Assembly: GCA_900544765.1 (NCBI GenBank)
Contig: UQWI01000020.1
Coordinates: 1 to 18,882, forward strand
Source of the DNA: an uncultured Eubacteriales bacterium
GTDB taxonomy: Bacteria; Bacillota; Clostridia; Oscillospirales; Oscillospiraceae
Direction of reading: 5' to 3'
DNA: 18,882 nt
Shown here: one piece after another, positions 6,866 through 16,791 of the stretch
How positions within the stretch are numbered: the first letter of the stretch is position 1
Layout: each line of letters starts with the position of its first letter
The notes under the pieces: model-generated
Seen by the model: the letters and a program-made list of their open reading frames with translations, nothing else
The model's database searches: none
Told to the model about the DNA's origin: nothing
Translations under genes and position numbers: made by a program

Positions 6866-6894
6866 ATTATAATATTTTTGCACGAGCTTATCAA
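6866..6894 (-). promoter_or_regulatory. Promoter of the acyltransferase gene
   Basis: Minus strand: TTGATA (-35, 6889-6894), 17-base spacer, TATAAT (-10, 6866-6871). It ends 35 bases before the ATG. A second possible extended -10 (TGATATAAT on the minus strand, around 6985-6993) has no good -35. Confidence 0.75.
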
Positions 6895-7012
6895 GATGTT
6901 TTTTGCCTCTAGCAGTGTAAATCGTCGATATTCGTACAGATTGACAAATTACTAACGTATCAAAGGTAAAGCAAATTGTCGTGATTATATCATAGAAAAT
7001 GCACAAAAATGC

Positions 7013-7041
7013 TTGATAAAGGGAAAGTTTTTTGCTATGAT
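7013..7041 (+). promoter_or_regulatory. Promoter of the V-ATPase operon
   Basis: TTGATA (-35, 7013-7018), 17-base spacer, TATGAT (-10, 7036-7041) preceded by TGC, an extended -10. About 63 bases of leader precede the first gene. The 118 bases between this promoter and the divergent acyltransferase promoter are AT-rich and hold no gene I can support. Confidence 0.75.
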
Positions 7042-7110
7042 TTTAGCGTACATACATGTGAGCGGTGGGAATCCGGAGCAAAACCGCTTTTTTCGGCAGG
7101 AGGTGTATCA

Positions 7111-7425
7111 ATGTCCTTTGAAGCGATTACAGCGATAGACGAGGCCGAGGCCAGGGCCAGGCAGATGAAGGCCGACGCCCTCGCGGCGGCCAAGGCCGCT
7201 GAGGCGGCAGCGACCGGAGAGGGGAAGGCCGCCCTCGACGATGCGAGGAAGAAGGCCGCCGCAGAGGTGGCCGAGCTGCGCGCCAAGAGCGACGAAAAGG
7301 CGAAGCAGGACGCGATGGAGCTGGCTTCCGACACGGAGAACAAGAAGGCCGCAATGCGCGCCAGGGCCGACACGCGCATGGACAAGGCAGCAGCGCTCAT
7401 TGTGGAAAGGGTAGTGAACGGCTGA
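7111..7425 (+). CDS. ntpF: V-type ATPase peripheral-stalk subunit (NtpF/H/G-like)
   Basis: First gene of the V-ATPase operon, 104 aa. It is almost entirely a charged, alanine-rich coiled coil (about residues 8-95, rich in Ala, Lys, Glu and Arg), as expected for the peripheral-stalk subunit that pairs with subunit E and holds the catalytic head still. The sequence is low in complexity, so its identity rests on shape and on its place before subunit I, as in the Enterococcus hirae ntp operon (ntpF in that naming; H or G elsewhere). The start ATG at 7111 is preceded by GCAGGAGGTG; a longer frame from 7009 would run through the promoter and is not credible. Its stop is one base from the next start. 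Confidence 0.82.
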   Translation: MSFEAITAIDEAEARARQMKADALAAAKAAEAAATGEGKAALDDARKKAAAEVAELRAKSDEKAKQDAMELASDTENKKAAMRARADTRMDKAAALIVERVVNG

Positions 7426-7426
7426 T

Positions 7427-9881
<2,455 letters not shown>

Positions 9882-9905
9882 GTTTGAGCCGAGAGGTCGA
9901 GTGCC

Positions 9906-10508
9906 ATGAAGGGTATTGACAAAATAACCTCGCGCATCATTGCCGACGCCGAGGCCGAGTGCGCCGCCGTCAAAAAGGAGAGCGACGAGCGTGTCGCGGC
10001 CATACGCGAGGAAAATGAGCGCCGCGCGCAGGAAGAATATCTGCGCCTCGTGCGTGAAGGCGTCAAGGACACGGAGCAGCGCGTCCAGCGCCTGGATCGC
10101 ACAGCCCGGCTCGAGGCCAAAAAGAGCATACTTAACATGAAGCAGGAGACCGTTTCCCGCGCCTTCGAGCTGGCTAAGGGCAAGATTGCCGAGCTGCCCG
10201 AGCGCGACTACGTCGCCTTCCTCGCCCGCGAGGCCAGCGAGGCCGCAGTGAGCGGGCAGGAGGAGGTCATCTTCTGCGAACGCGACCGCAAGAGCGTCGG
10301 GGCGAAGGCCGTCAAGGCCGCCAACGAACTGCTCGCGGCCAAGGGCATGCCGGGCATGCTCACGCTCTCCGACACCACCCGTGAGTTCTCCGGCGGGCTC
10401 ATGCTCAAACAGGGCGACATCGAGGTCAACTGCACCGTGGACACCCTGCTCGACCTCGCGAGAGGCGAGCTGGCCGCGCGCGTGGCCGAGGTGCTCTTTG
10501 AGAGCTAA
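9906..10508 (+). CDS. ntpE: V-type ATPase subunit E
   Basis: Peripheral-stalk subunit, 200 aa, pairing with NtpF and touching the top of the catalytic head. The first about 100 residues are a charged helix (Glu/Lys/Arg-rich, from DKITSRIIADAEAECAAV onward). The C-terminal half is a mixed fold with the family-like segment EFSGGLMLKQGDIEVNCTVD before a final helix. The length is typical (about 200). The ATG at 9906 has GAGAGG ten bases upstream. It lies 24 bases after ntpK and 44 bases before ntpC. Confidence 0.93.
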   Translation: MKGIDKITSRIIADAEAECAAVKKESDERVAAIREENERRAQEEYLRLVREGVKDTEQRVQRLDRTARLEAKKSILNMKQETVSRAFELAKGKIAELPERDYVAFLAREASEAAVSGQEEVIFCERDRKSVGAKAVKAANELLAAKGMPGMLTLSDTTREFSGGLMLKQGDIEVNCTVDTLLDLARGELAARVAEVLFES

Positions 10509-10552
10509 GGGCTGTTTGACGGCCGGAATTTGACGGGCAGGGAGGTAAGGTC

Positions 10553-11557
10553 TTGGCTAAGAAAGTAAAAGATACCGAATACCTGATGCTCTCCAGCATG
10601 CTGCGGGCCAGGGAGGCCGGTATGCTGACCAGGGAGCGGATGGACCGTATGCTCTCCGCGCCCAGCTATCAGGAGGCGGCCAAGCTGCTTTGCGACTGCG
10701 GCTATGAGGACATGAGCGCGTGTTCGCTCGAAGGCGTCAACGACGCCCTCACCCGCCGCCGCAGCGAGGTGTTCGCCGAAATGGCGAAGATGTCCCCGCA
10801 CAGCGAGGTCGTGGACATTTTCCGCGTAAAATACGACTACCACAATTTGAAGGCGCTGGTGAAGGCGAAGGCCATGGGCGTGGACGCCGGGCACATCCTG
10901 TCCGGATGCGGCCGCGTGGAGGCCGGGAAGCTTGCGCAGTGCGTCTCCGAAGAGGGCGGGCTGAGCTCGCTGCCGCAGGACATGGCGGAGGCCTACACCG
11001 AAGCCGTGAGCGTCCTGAACCGCACGGGCAACCCGCAGCTCGCGGACTTCGAGCTCGACAGGCGCTACTTCGCCCTGATAGGCGAGCTGGCTGCGGAGAG
11101 CGGCAGCAAGTTCCTCGCCGGTTACGTCGAGGTGCTGATTGACAGCGCCAATCTGCGCGCCGCTGTGCGCACAGTGCGCATGGGCAAGGACCGCGCGTTC
11201 ATGCTCTCGGCGATGGCGCCCGGGGGAAGCGTAGACCCCGAGGTGCTCGCCAGGGCTGCTGAGAACGGCGAGAGCCTGGCCGCATGCTTTAACGCGAGCG
11301 GCCTCGAGAAGGCGGCCCATTTGGGCGCAGAGGCCATGAAGGGCGGTGCGATGACCGCTTTCGAGCTCGAGTGTGACAACGCCGTGAGCGCGTACCTCGC
11401 CGGGGCGAAGATGATCCCCTTCGGCGTGGAGCCCGTGGGGGAGTATCTGGCGCTCGTGGAAAGCGAGATAACCGCCGCGAGGATGATACTCACAGGACGC
11501 CTCGGAGGCATAGAGCCGGAGGTCATACGAGAAAGGCTGCGTGATATAAATGCTTAA
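10553..11557 (+). CDS. ntpC: V-type ATPase subunit C (d-type)
   Basis: Funnel-shaped subunit that joins the central shaft to the membrane ring, 334 aa, close to E. hirae NtpC (335). It begins with TTG (10553-10555), supported by GGGAGGT seven bases upstream; no ATG in frame gives a better start. The protein is helical and includes EVVDIFRVKYDYHNLKALVK, typical of the family, and ends FGVEPVGEYLALVESEI...REREL-like, with the conserved Pro-Val-Gly-Tyr/Glu segment near the C terminus. Its stop overlaps the next gene by eight bases. Confidence 0.93.
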   Translation: MAKKVKDTEYLMLSSMLRAREAGMLTRERMDRMLSAPSYQEAAKLLCDCGYEDMSACSLEGVNDALTRRRSEVFAEMAKMSPHSEVVDIFRVKYDYHNLKALVKAKAMGVDAGHILSGCGRVEAGKLAQCVSEEGGLSSLPQDMAEAYTEAVSVLNRTGNPQLADFELDRRYFALIGELAAESGSKFLAGYVEVLIDSANLRAAVRTVRMGKDRAFMLSAMAPGGSVDPEVLARAAENGESLAACFNASGLEKAAHLGAEAMKGGAMTAFELECDNAVSAYLAGAKMIPFGVEPVGEYLALVESEITAARMILTGRLGGIEPEVIRERLRDINA

Positions 11558-11867
11558 AATAGCTGTTATAGGCGGAGCCGACACCGTCATGGGCTTCAAG
11601 GCCCTGGGCCTGGACGTTTTCGCGGCCGGGAATCAGGAGGAGGCCCGCGAGGCCTTCCGCCATGTTGCGCGCGAGAGCGACGGGCAGTACGCGATAATCT
11701 ATGTTGAGGAAAATCTCGCTGGCTATCTGGAGCACGAGATAGCGCGGTACAAGGACGTCCCAAGTCCCGCGATAATCCTCATCCCAGGCAGGGAAGGCCC
11801 CCTGGGGCTCGGCCAGAGCGCGCTGAAGGCCGCGGTCGAGAAAGCCGTTGGGACGGATATTTTGTAA
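11550..11867 (+). CDS. ntpG: V-type ATPase subunit F
   Basis: Central-shaft subunit of 105 aa that binds subunit D (named ntpG in E. hirae, F elsewhere). It has a short alpha/beta fold: [21 protein letters not shown] at the start matches the family's first strand and loop, [11 protein letters not shown] is the middle strand, and the C terminus ends in a helix after [10 protein letters not shown]. The ATG lies inside the last codons of ntpC (8-base overlap) with only a weak AAAGG further upstream, so translational coupling is likely. Subunit A follows 13 bases later. Confidence 0.93.
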   Translation: MLKIAVIGGADTVMGFKALGLDVFAAGNQEEAREAFRHVARESDGQYAIIYVEENLAGYLEHEIARYKDVPSPAIILIPGREGPLGLGQSALKAAVEKAVGTDIL

Positions 11868-11880
11868 AGAGGGTTTGCAG

Positions 11881-13650
11881 ATGAGCGGAATCATAACCAA
11901 AGTTTCGGGCCCGCTGGTCGTCGCAGATGGACTTGCCGACGCCAACGTGTCGGACGTCGTCCGCGTGGGCGAACAGCGGCTCATAGGCGAAATATTGAAT
12001 ATGACCGGCGACAGCGCGTCCATCCAGGTCTACGAGGAGACCTCGGGCCTTGGACCCGGCGCCGTTGTCGAGACTACGGGGCTGCCCCTTTCCGTCGAGC
12101 TCGGCCCCGGTATGCTTGAGAACATATACGACGGAATTCAGCGCCCGCTGCCTGAGATTAGGGATTTGACGGGCGAGTGCATCGCCCGCGGCGTGCAGGT
12201 GCCCGCGCTCAACCGCGAGCGCGTCTGGCATTTCGACGCCGTAGCCCAGGTAGGCGAGCACGTCTCCGGCGGCGACGTCATCGGCACGGTGCAGGAAACC
12301 CCGGCCGTGCTCCACAAGATAATGGTGCCTCCCGGAATGAGCGGCGTTATCAAGAGCGTCGAGAGCGGCGACTACACCGTCGAGCAGACTGTGGCCGTCC
12401 TCGAGGACTACAAGGGCGAGGCACACGAGCTCAACCTCATCCAGCGCTGGCCCGTGCGAATCCCCAGGCCCTACGCGGCCAAGCACACGCCGAACCGCCC
12501 CATGAACAGCGGACAGCGCGTCATTGACACGATGTTCCCCATAGCAAAGGGCGGCACCGCTGCCGTCCCCGGCCCCTTCGGCTCGGGCAAGACGGTCGTG
12601 CAGCACCAGCTGGCAAAGTGGTCCGACGTCGACATAGTCGTCTACATAGGCTGCGGCGAGCGCGGCAACGAGATGACCGACGTCCTTATGGAGTTCCCCG
12701 AGCTGACCGACCCGCGCAACGGCGAGCCGCTGATGAAGCGCACGGTGCTTATCGCCAACACCTCCGATATGCCCGTCGCCGCTCGTGAGGCCAGCATATA
12801 CACCGGCATCACCATAGCCGAGTACTTCCGCGACATGGGCTACGACGTGGCCGTCCTCGCAGACTCGACGTCCCGCTGGGCCGAGGCCCTGCGTGAGATG
12901 TCCGGCCGACTCGAGGAAATGCCCGGCGAAGAGGGCTATCCCGCCTACCTCGCCAGCCGCCTCGCCCAGTTCTACGAGCGCGCGGGCGTGGTCGACTGCC
13001 TCGGCGCCGACGGCCGCCGCGGCTCCGTTACCGCCATCGGCGCCGTCTCGCCTCCGGGCGGCGATACCTCCGAGCCGGTCTCGCAGGCCACGATGCGTAT
13101 AGTCAAGGTCTTCTGGGGCCTCGACTCCTCGCTCGCCTATGCGCGCCACTTCCCGGCTATAAACTGGCTGACTTCCTACAGCCTCTATGTTGACAACTTC
13201 CGCGCCTGGTACAACGAGCAGTTCGGCGACAAGTTCATGGCCAACCGCGACAAGGCCATGCACGTCCTCCAGGAGGAGGCCGAGCTGCAGGAGATTGTCC
13301 GACTCGTCGGTCAGGACAGCCTGTCCCCGGCCGACCGCCTCACCCTCGAGACCGCGAAGAGCATCCGCGAGGACTTCCTGCAGCAGAACGCCTTCGTGGA
13401 CGAGGACGCCTACTCATCCTATTACAAGCAGTTCAGGCTCCTGGACATGGTGCTGCAGTACGACGACGTCTGCCGCGCCGCGCTCTCGCAGGGCGCCGAC
13501 GTCAACGCCCTGTTCAACATCCCGGCGCGCGAGAAGATTGGCCGCGCCAAGATGGTCCCGCAGGACGAGGTCGACAAGGCTTACGACGCCATAATCGAAG
13601 AGATGAAGGCCGAGGCCGCTGAGATTGCAGAGAGGGGTGAGGACGAATGA
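11881..13650 (+). CDS. ntpA: V-type ATPase catalytic subunit A
   Basis: Catalytic ATPase subunit, 589 aa, length typical. The Walker A loop GPFGSGKT lies at 231-238 and the catalytic glutamate region GERGNEM has Glu260. The extra 'non-homologous' A-subunit segment between the beta-barrel and the nucleotide-binding domain is present ([20 protein letters not shown]). The downstream stretch [20 protein letters not shown] is a hallmark of V/A-type A subunits. The start ATG 11881 is chosen over an upstream TTG frame because [14 protein letters not shown] is the conserved N terminus and AGAGGG precedes it. The stop overlaps the ntpB start (ATGA). Confidence 0.98.
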   Translation: MSGIITKVSGPLVVADGLADANVSDVVRVGEQRLIGEILNMTGDSASIQVYEETSGLGPGAVVETTGLPLSVELGPGMLENIYDGIQRPLPEIRDLTGECIARGVQVPALNRERVWHFDAVAQVGEHVSGGDVIGTVQETPAVLHKIMVPPGMSGVIKSVESGDYTVEQTVAVLEDYKGEAHELNLIQRWPVRIPRPYAAKHTPNRPMNSGQRVIDTMFPIAKGGTAAVPGPFGSGKTVVQHQLAKWSDVDIVVYIGCGERGNEMTDVLMEFPELTDPRNGEPLMKRTVLIANTSDMPVAAREASIYTGITIAEYFRDMGYDVAVLADSTSRWAEALREMSGRLEEMPGEEGYPAYLASRLAQFYERAGVVDCLGADGRRGSVTAIGAVSPPGGDTSEPVSQATMRIVKVFWGLDSSLAYARHFPAINWLTSYSLYVDNFRAWYNEQFGDKFMANRDKAMHVLQEEAELQEIVRLVGQDSLSPADRLTLETAKSIREDFLQQNAFVDEDAYSSYYKQFRLLDMVLQYDDVCRAALSQGADVNALFNIPAREKIGRAKMVPQDEVDKAYDAIIEEMKAEAAEIAERGEDE

Positions 13651-15026
13651 TACGCGAATACAAGACTATAGCCGAGGTCGCCAACCCTCTAATGGTCGTA
13701 AAGCAGGTCGAGGGCGTCACCTACGACGAGCTCGGCGAGCTGGAGCTGCCCAGCGGTGAAGTCCGCCGCTGCAAGGTCCTCGAGGTCGACGGCGACACCG
13801 CCGTTGTGCAGCTGTTCGAGTCGGCGCAGGGCATCAACCTCGCGCAGACCAAGGTGCGCTTCCTCGGCCACCCGCTGGAGCTGGGCGTCAGCGAGGACAT
13901 GCTCGGCCGCGTATTCAACGGCATGGGCGAGCCCATCGACGGCGGCCCCGAGATACTGGCCGACGCCTACCGCGACATAAACGGCCTGCCGATGAACCCC
14001 GCTGCACGCGCTTACCCCGCCGAGTTCATACAGACCGGCGTCTCCACTATCGACGGCCTGAACACCCTGGTCCGCGGCCAGAAGCTGCCCATATTCTCCT
14101 GCTCCGGCCTGCCGCACGCCGCGCTGGCCGCGCAGATAGCCCGTCAGGCCCGAGTGCTCGGCGCCGACGAGAACTTCGCCGTCGTGTTCGCCGCCATCGG
14201 CATCACCTTCGAGGAGAGCGAGTTCTTCATCAACGAGTTCCGCCGCACCGGCGCAATCGACCGTACCGTCGTCTTTTCCAACCTGGCCAACGACCCCGCC
14301 GTCGAGCGCATCTCCACCCCGCGTATGGCGCTGACAGCGGCCGAGTACCTGGCCTTCGAGAAGGACATGCACGTCCTGGTCATCCTCACGGATATAACCA
14401 ACTACGCCGAGGCCCTGCGTGAGATATCCGCAGCCAAGAAGGAGGTCCCGGGCCGCCGCGGCTACCCTGGCTACCTCTACACCGACCTGGCTCAGATGTA
14501 CGAACGCGCCGGACGCCGCGTCGGCAAGAAGGGCTCCATCACGATGATACCCATCCTGACCATGCCCGAGGACGACAAGACCCACCCCATCCCAGACCTG
14601 ACCGGCTACATCACCGAGGGCCAGATAATCCTGTCCCGCGAGCTGTACCGCAAGGGCATAGTCCCGCCGGTCGATGTCCTGCCCAGCCTGAGCCGACTCA
14701 AGGACAAGGGTATCGGCGAGGGCAAGACCCGCGAGGACCACTCCGGCACCATGAACCAGCTCTTCGCCGCCTATGCCCGCGGCAAGGACGCCAAGGAGCT
14801 CATGACCATACTGGGCGAGGCCGCGCTCTCAGACGACGACAAGCTCTACGCCAAGTTCGCCGACGAGTTCGAGCAGCGCTATGTCAACCAGGGCAACGAG
14901 ACTAACCGCACGATAGAAGAGACGCTCAACCTCGGCTGGGAGCTGCTGAACATCTTGCCCACGCGTGAGCTGAAGCGTATCAAGCCCGAGTTCATCGAGA
15001 AGTACCTTCCCAAAGACGGCGAATAA
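13647..15026 (+). CDS. ntpB: V-type ATPase subunit B
   Basis: Non-catalytic subunit alternating with A in the head, 459 aa (E. hirae: 458). As in the family, the P-loop is replaced by [14 protein letters not shown] (150-163). The arginine finger reaching into the A-subunit site is Arg350 in [11 protein letters not shown], the same number as in E. hirae. Start ATG 13647 overlaps the ntpA stop by four bases and has GAGAGGGGTGAGG upstream within ntpA. Twelve bases separate it from ntpD. Confidence 0.98.
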   Translation: MIREYKTIAEVANPLMVVKQVEGVTYDELGELELPSGEVRRCKVLEVDGDTAVVQLFESAQGINLAQTKVRFLGHPLELGVSEDMLGRVFNGMGEPIDGGPEILADAYRDINGLPMNPAARAYPAEFIQTGVSTIDGLNTLVRGQKLPIFSCSGLPHAALAAQIARQARVLGADENFAVVFAAIGITFEESEFFINEFRRTGAIDRTVVFSNLANDPAVERISTPRMALTAAEYLAFEKDMHVLVILTDITNYAEALREISAAKKEVPGRRGYPGYLYTDLAQMYERAGRRVGKKGSITMIPILTMPEDDKTHPIPDLTGYITEGQIILSRELYRKGIVPPVDVLPSLSRLKDKGIGEGKTREDHSGTMNQLFAAYARGKDAKELMTILGEAALSDDDKLYAKFADEFEQRYVNQGNETNRTIEETLNLGWELLNILPTRELKRIKPEFIEKYLPKDGE

Positions 15027-15038
15027 GGCGGTGATGTA

Positions 15039-15692
15039 ATGCCTAAGACCGCTGTTGCCGCGACAAGAATGGTGCTCAACCAGCTCAAGGGCCGTCTAAA
15101 GACTGCCCGGCGCGGGCACAAGCTGCTCAAAGACAAGCGCGACGAGCTGATGCGCCAGTTTATGGACGTAGTCCGCAAAAATAAGGAGCTGCGTGCCAAG
15201 GTCGAGGACGGTATGACGGGCGCCTTCGCGTCCCTCACGGTCGCCAGCGCCATCATGTCCCCGGAAATGCTCGAGCAGAGCCTGCTCTACCCCAGGCAGA
15301 GCGTCGAGCTGGACATGAAGTTCAAGAACGTCATGAGCGTCAACGTCCCCGAGTACACCTTCCGCACCAAGAACAACGACCCGAGCGAGATATATCCCTA
15401 CGGCTTCGCGCAGACGAGCGGTGAGCTCGACGACGCGCTGGAGAAGCTTGCCCGCGTGTTCGAGGACATGCTCGAGCTCGCGCAGGTCGAAAAGACCATG
15501 CAGCTGTTGGCCGAGGAGATAGAAAAGACCCGCAGGCGCGTCAACGCCCTCGAGTACGTCATGATTCCCGAGCTGGAGGAGAACATCCACTACATCTCCA
15601 TGAAGCTCGCCGAAAACGAGAACTCGACCAAGGTCAGACTGCTCAAGGTCAAGGACATGGTGCTGCAGAAGGCGCACGACTTCAAGTATTAA
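15039..15692 (+). CDS. ntpD: V-type ATPase subunit D
   Basis: Central rotor shaft, 217 aa, made of two long helices that form an antiparallel coiled coil (about 7-70 and 135-212). The N terminus RMVLNQLKGRLKTARRGHKL and the C-terminal VNALEYVMIPELEENIHYI are conserved family segments. It starts with ATG after GGCGGTGATG. It is the last gene of the operon: the E. hirae genes ntpH and ntpJ (the latter a K+ transporter) are absent here. The first hairpin begins four bases after its stop. Confidence 0.96.
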   Translation: MPKTAVAATRMVLNQLKGRLKTARRGHKLLKDKRDELMRQFMDVVRKNKELRAKVEDGMTGAFASLTVASAIMSPEMLEQSLLYPRQSVELDMKFKNVMSVNVPEYTFRTKNNDPSEIYPYGFAQTSGELDDALEKLARVFEDMLELAQVEKTMQLLAEEIEKTRRRVNALEYVMIPELEENIHYISMKLAENENSTKVRLLKVKDMVLQKAHDFKY

Positions 15693-15695
15693 CGA

Positions 15696-15724
15696 AAACA
15701 CCCGTGGCTTTGCCACGGGTGTTT
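15696..15724 (+). repeat. Hairpin copy 1 after ntpD
   Basis: A 13-bp stem with 3-base loop (core arm ACACCCGTGGC, partner GCCACGGGTGT). Twenty-six bases (15699-15724) recur exactly at 15931-15956. It is followed by only three Ts, so alone it is a weak terminator. Confidence 0.8.
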
Positions 15725-15929
15725 GAGACTGTCAAAAAAGGCTGCCGCCTTTTCCGACAAGGGGATTGCGGCCTGCTGCAGCGCACTCACCGTCCGCCAG
15801 AGGCGGACAGTTCGCACGTTTGCAGGCCGAGAAGTGTTTTCGACCACGTACATGTCGCGGTCGAAAACGAATCTTATTTCATTTCGCCGCCTCGGCGGCG
15901 AAACTCTGCGAGGCTTTTTCGACAAGCTG
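15725..15929. repeat. Multi-hairpin intergenic element
   Basis: About 205 bp between two identical hairpins, holding four further inverted repeats: AAAAGGC/GCCTTTT (15736-15753), GTCCGCC/GGCGGAC (15792-15808), GTTTTCGACC/GGTCGAAAAC (15836-15868) and TTTCGCCGCC/GGCGGCGAAA (15882-15903). A minus-strand frame of 78 codons (15689-15925, TTG start) runs through it, but it reads through every hairpin and has no clear ribosome site, so I do not call a gene. From memory, similar hairpin-dense intergenic stretches are dispersed in Oscillospiraceae genomes; copy number cannot be checked here. Confidence 0.55.
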
Positions 15930-15960
15930 ACACCCGTGGCTTTGCCACGGGTGTTTTTTT
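15930..15960 (+). terminator. Main terminator of the V-ATPase operon
   Basis: Second copy of the hairpin (11-bp stem, 3-base loop, arms 15930-15940 and 15944-15954), followed by six Ts (15955-15960). This is the convincing intrinsic terminator for the operon. Confidence 0.8.
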
Positions 15961-15970
15961 ATAGAGGATT

Positions 15971-16007
15971 ATGCCAAGTTATATTATAATAATGCCAAGT
16001 ATACTTG
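15971..16007 (+). promoter_or_regulatory. Candidate operator of the DUF6442-Xre pair
   Basis: A perfect 12-bp palindrome CAAGTATACTTG (15996-16007) overlaps the first bases of the -35. ATGCCAAGT occurs at 15971-15979 and again at 15992-16000, exactly 21 bp (two helical turns) apart. This suits autorepression by the Xre protein encoded downstream, though binding is inferred. Confidence 0.45.
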
Positions 16008-16033
16008 ATAGAACGGCGGGAGCGTGCTATTAT
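16005..16033 (+). promoter_or_regulatory. Promoter of the DUF6442-Xre pair
   Basis: TTGATA (-35, 16005-16010), 17-base spacer, TATTAT (-10, 16028-16033) preceded by TGC (extended -10). The leader to the GTG start is about 55 bases. Confidence 0.7.
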
Positions 16034-16088
16034 GTGACTGCGCGGCAGATATGGACTGCGGCGAAAATCTCTCACCGGAGGTGCAGCT

Positions 16089-16403
16089 GTGGACAGGGAA
16101 GAGATACTGGAAAAGGGACGCAGGGAGAATATGATACGCGACGAGGGCGTGGAGGATGCGCGCAATAAGGGAATGCATTGGGGCGTGGTCGGCTTCCTGT
16201 TTCTGTGCGTCGCCGTGCTGGCTTACAATCTGGCGAGAGGGCTTGACAGCTCCCTGCCCGTGGCCTTCCTGCTGGGATATATCGGCTGCGAGGCCTTTGG
16301 GCGGTACGGCGCAAGGCGGGAGAGGGCCATGCTTGTCACCGGAATACTGGGCGCTGTGGGCGCGCTCTGCGCGCTCACGCTGTATGTGGCCAATACCTTG
16401 TGA
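16089..16403 (+). CDS. Small membrane protein, DUF6442-like
   Basis: 104-aa protein with a charged cytoplasmic N terminus (MDREEILEKGRRENMIRDEG) and three hydrophobic segments (about 31-49, 54-72 and 79-103). The opening 'REEILEKSRxEN'-type motif is the one I recognise from DUF6442, small membrane proteins usually encoded beside an Xre regulator; their function is not known to me. Start is GTG 16089-16091 with GGAGG seven bases upstream. Its stop overlaps the start proposed for the next gene (GTGA), so the two form a coupled pair. Confidence 0.72.
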   Translation: MDREEILEKGRRENMIRDEGVEDARNKGMHWGVVGFLFLCVAVLAYNLARGLDSSLPVAFLLGYIGCEAFGRYGARRERAMLVTGILGAVGALCALTLYVANTL

Positions 16404-16624
16404 GCGGGGCGCGGACGTTGGAAGATAAGCTGGTATTGAGGAACCGCCTGAAGGTTGCCAGGGCGGAAAGGGGGCTCTCACAGGGCGAGCTTGCAAAGCT
16501 GGTCGGCGTATCGCGTCAGACCATCAGCTCTATAGAGACAGGGCAGTTTAACCCCACGGCCAAGCTGGCCCTGATACTCTGCATCGCCCTTGACAAAAAG
16601 TTTGAAGAGCTGTTCTACTTTTAA
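16400..16624 (+). CDS. Xre-family transcriptional regulator
   Basis: Single-domain helix-turn-helix protein, up to 74 aa. LSQGELAKLVGVSRQTISSIETGQFNPTAKLAL is a textbook Cro/Xre HTH, ending KKFEELFYF as in the short regulators paired with small membrane proteins. The start is uncertain: GTG at 16400 overlaps the upstream stop, but TTG at 16436 with GGAAGA ten bases upstream would give the usual compact N terminus (LRNRLKVARAERGLS). It probably represses its own two-gene unit through the palindrome at 15996-16007. No convincing terminator follows; there is only a T run near 16649-16653 without a good stem. Confidence 0.9.
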   Translation: MSGARTLEDKLVLRNRLKVARAERGLSQGELAKLVGVSRQTISSIETGQFNPTAKLALILCIALDKKFEELFYF

Positions 16625-16662
16625 AGCTGAGCCTGAGCCTGGCCCGATTTTTTGGAACCGCG

Positions 16663-16691
16663 TTGACGAAAGCCTGCTTTTGTGATAGCAT
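16663..16691 (+). promoter_or_regulatory. Promoter of the surface-protein gene
   Basis: TTGACG (-35, 16663-16668), 17-base spacer, TAGCAT (-10, 16686-16691) preceded by TGA (extended -10). The leader would be about 95 bases and would contain two hairpins. Confidence 0.55.
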
Positions 16692-16707
16692 GATATATAC
16701 AACCCGA

Positions 16708-16746
16708 GATGGCGCTAGCGCCATCCACTTCATCTGGGATGAAGTG
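16708..16746 (+). repeat. Two back-to-back hairpins in 5' leader
   Basis: GATGGCGCTAGCGCCATC (16708-16725) is a perfect 18-bp palindrome. It abuts CACTTCATC-tgg-GATGAAGTG (16726-16746), a perfect 9-bp stem with a 3-base loop. A further palindrome CCATATGG lies at 16757-16764. They sit between the promoter and the ribosome site of the surface-protein gene. The form suggests a short dispersed repeat element or a regulatory RNA leader. Confidence 0.65.
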
Positions 16747-16791
16747 ATATGTCTTGCCATATGGAGAATGTTTCAGAAAAGGAGAATCGGT

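Noticed and set aside
6985..6993. Second promoter for the acyltransferase on the minus strand
   Set aside because: A TATAAT with TG upstream exists, but no acceptable -35 lies at the right spacing, and the nearer promoter is much better.
11779..13263. A 494-codon minus-strand frame opposite ntpG and ntpA
   Set aside because: Same reason: it lies over well-identified ATPase genes, with no ribosome site or family features.
15689..15925. A 78-codon minus-strand frame between the two terminator hairpins
   Set aside because: It starts with TTG without a clear ribosome site and runs through several perfect hairpins; better read as a repeat element. Kept only as a note in that entry.
16632..16653. 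Terminator after the Xre gene
   Set aside because: There is a run of Ts after GC-rich bases, but no stem longer than about three pairs, so I do not call it.
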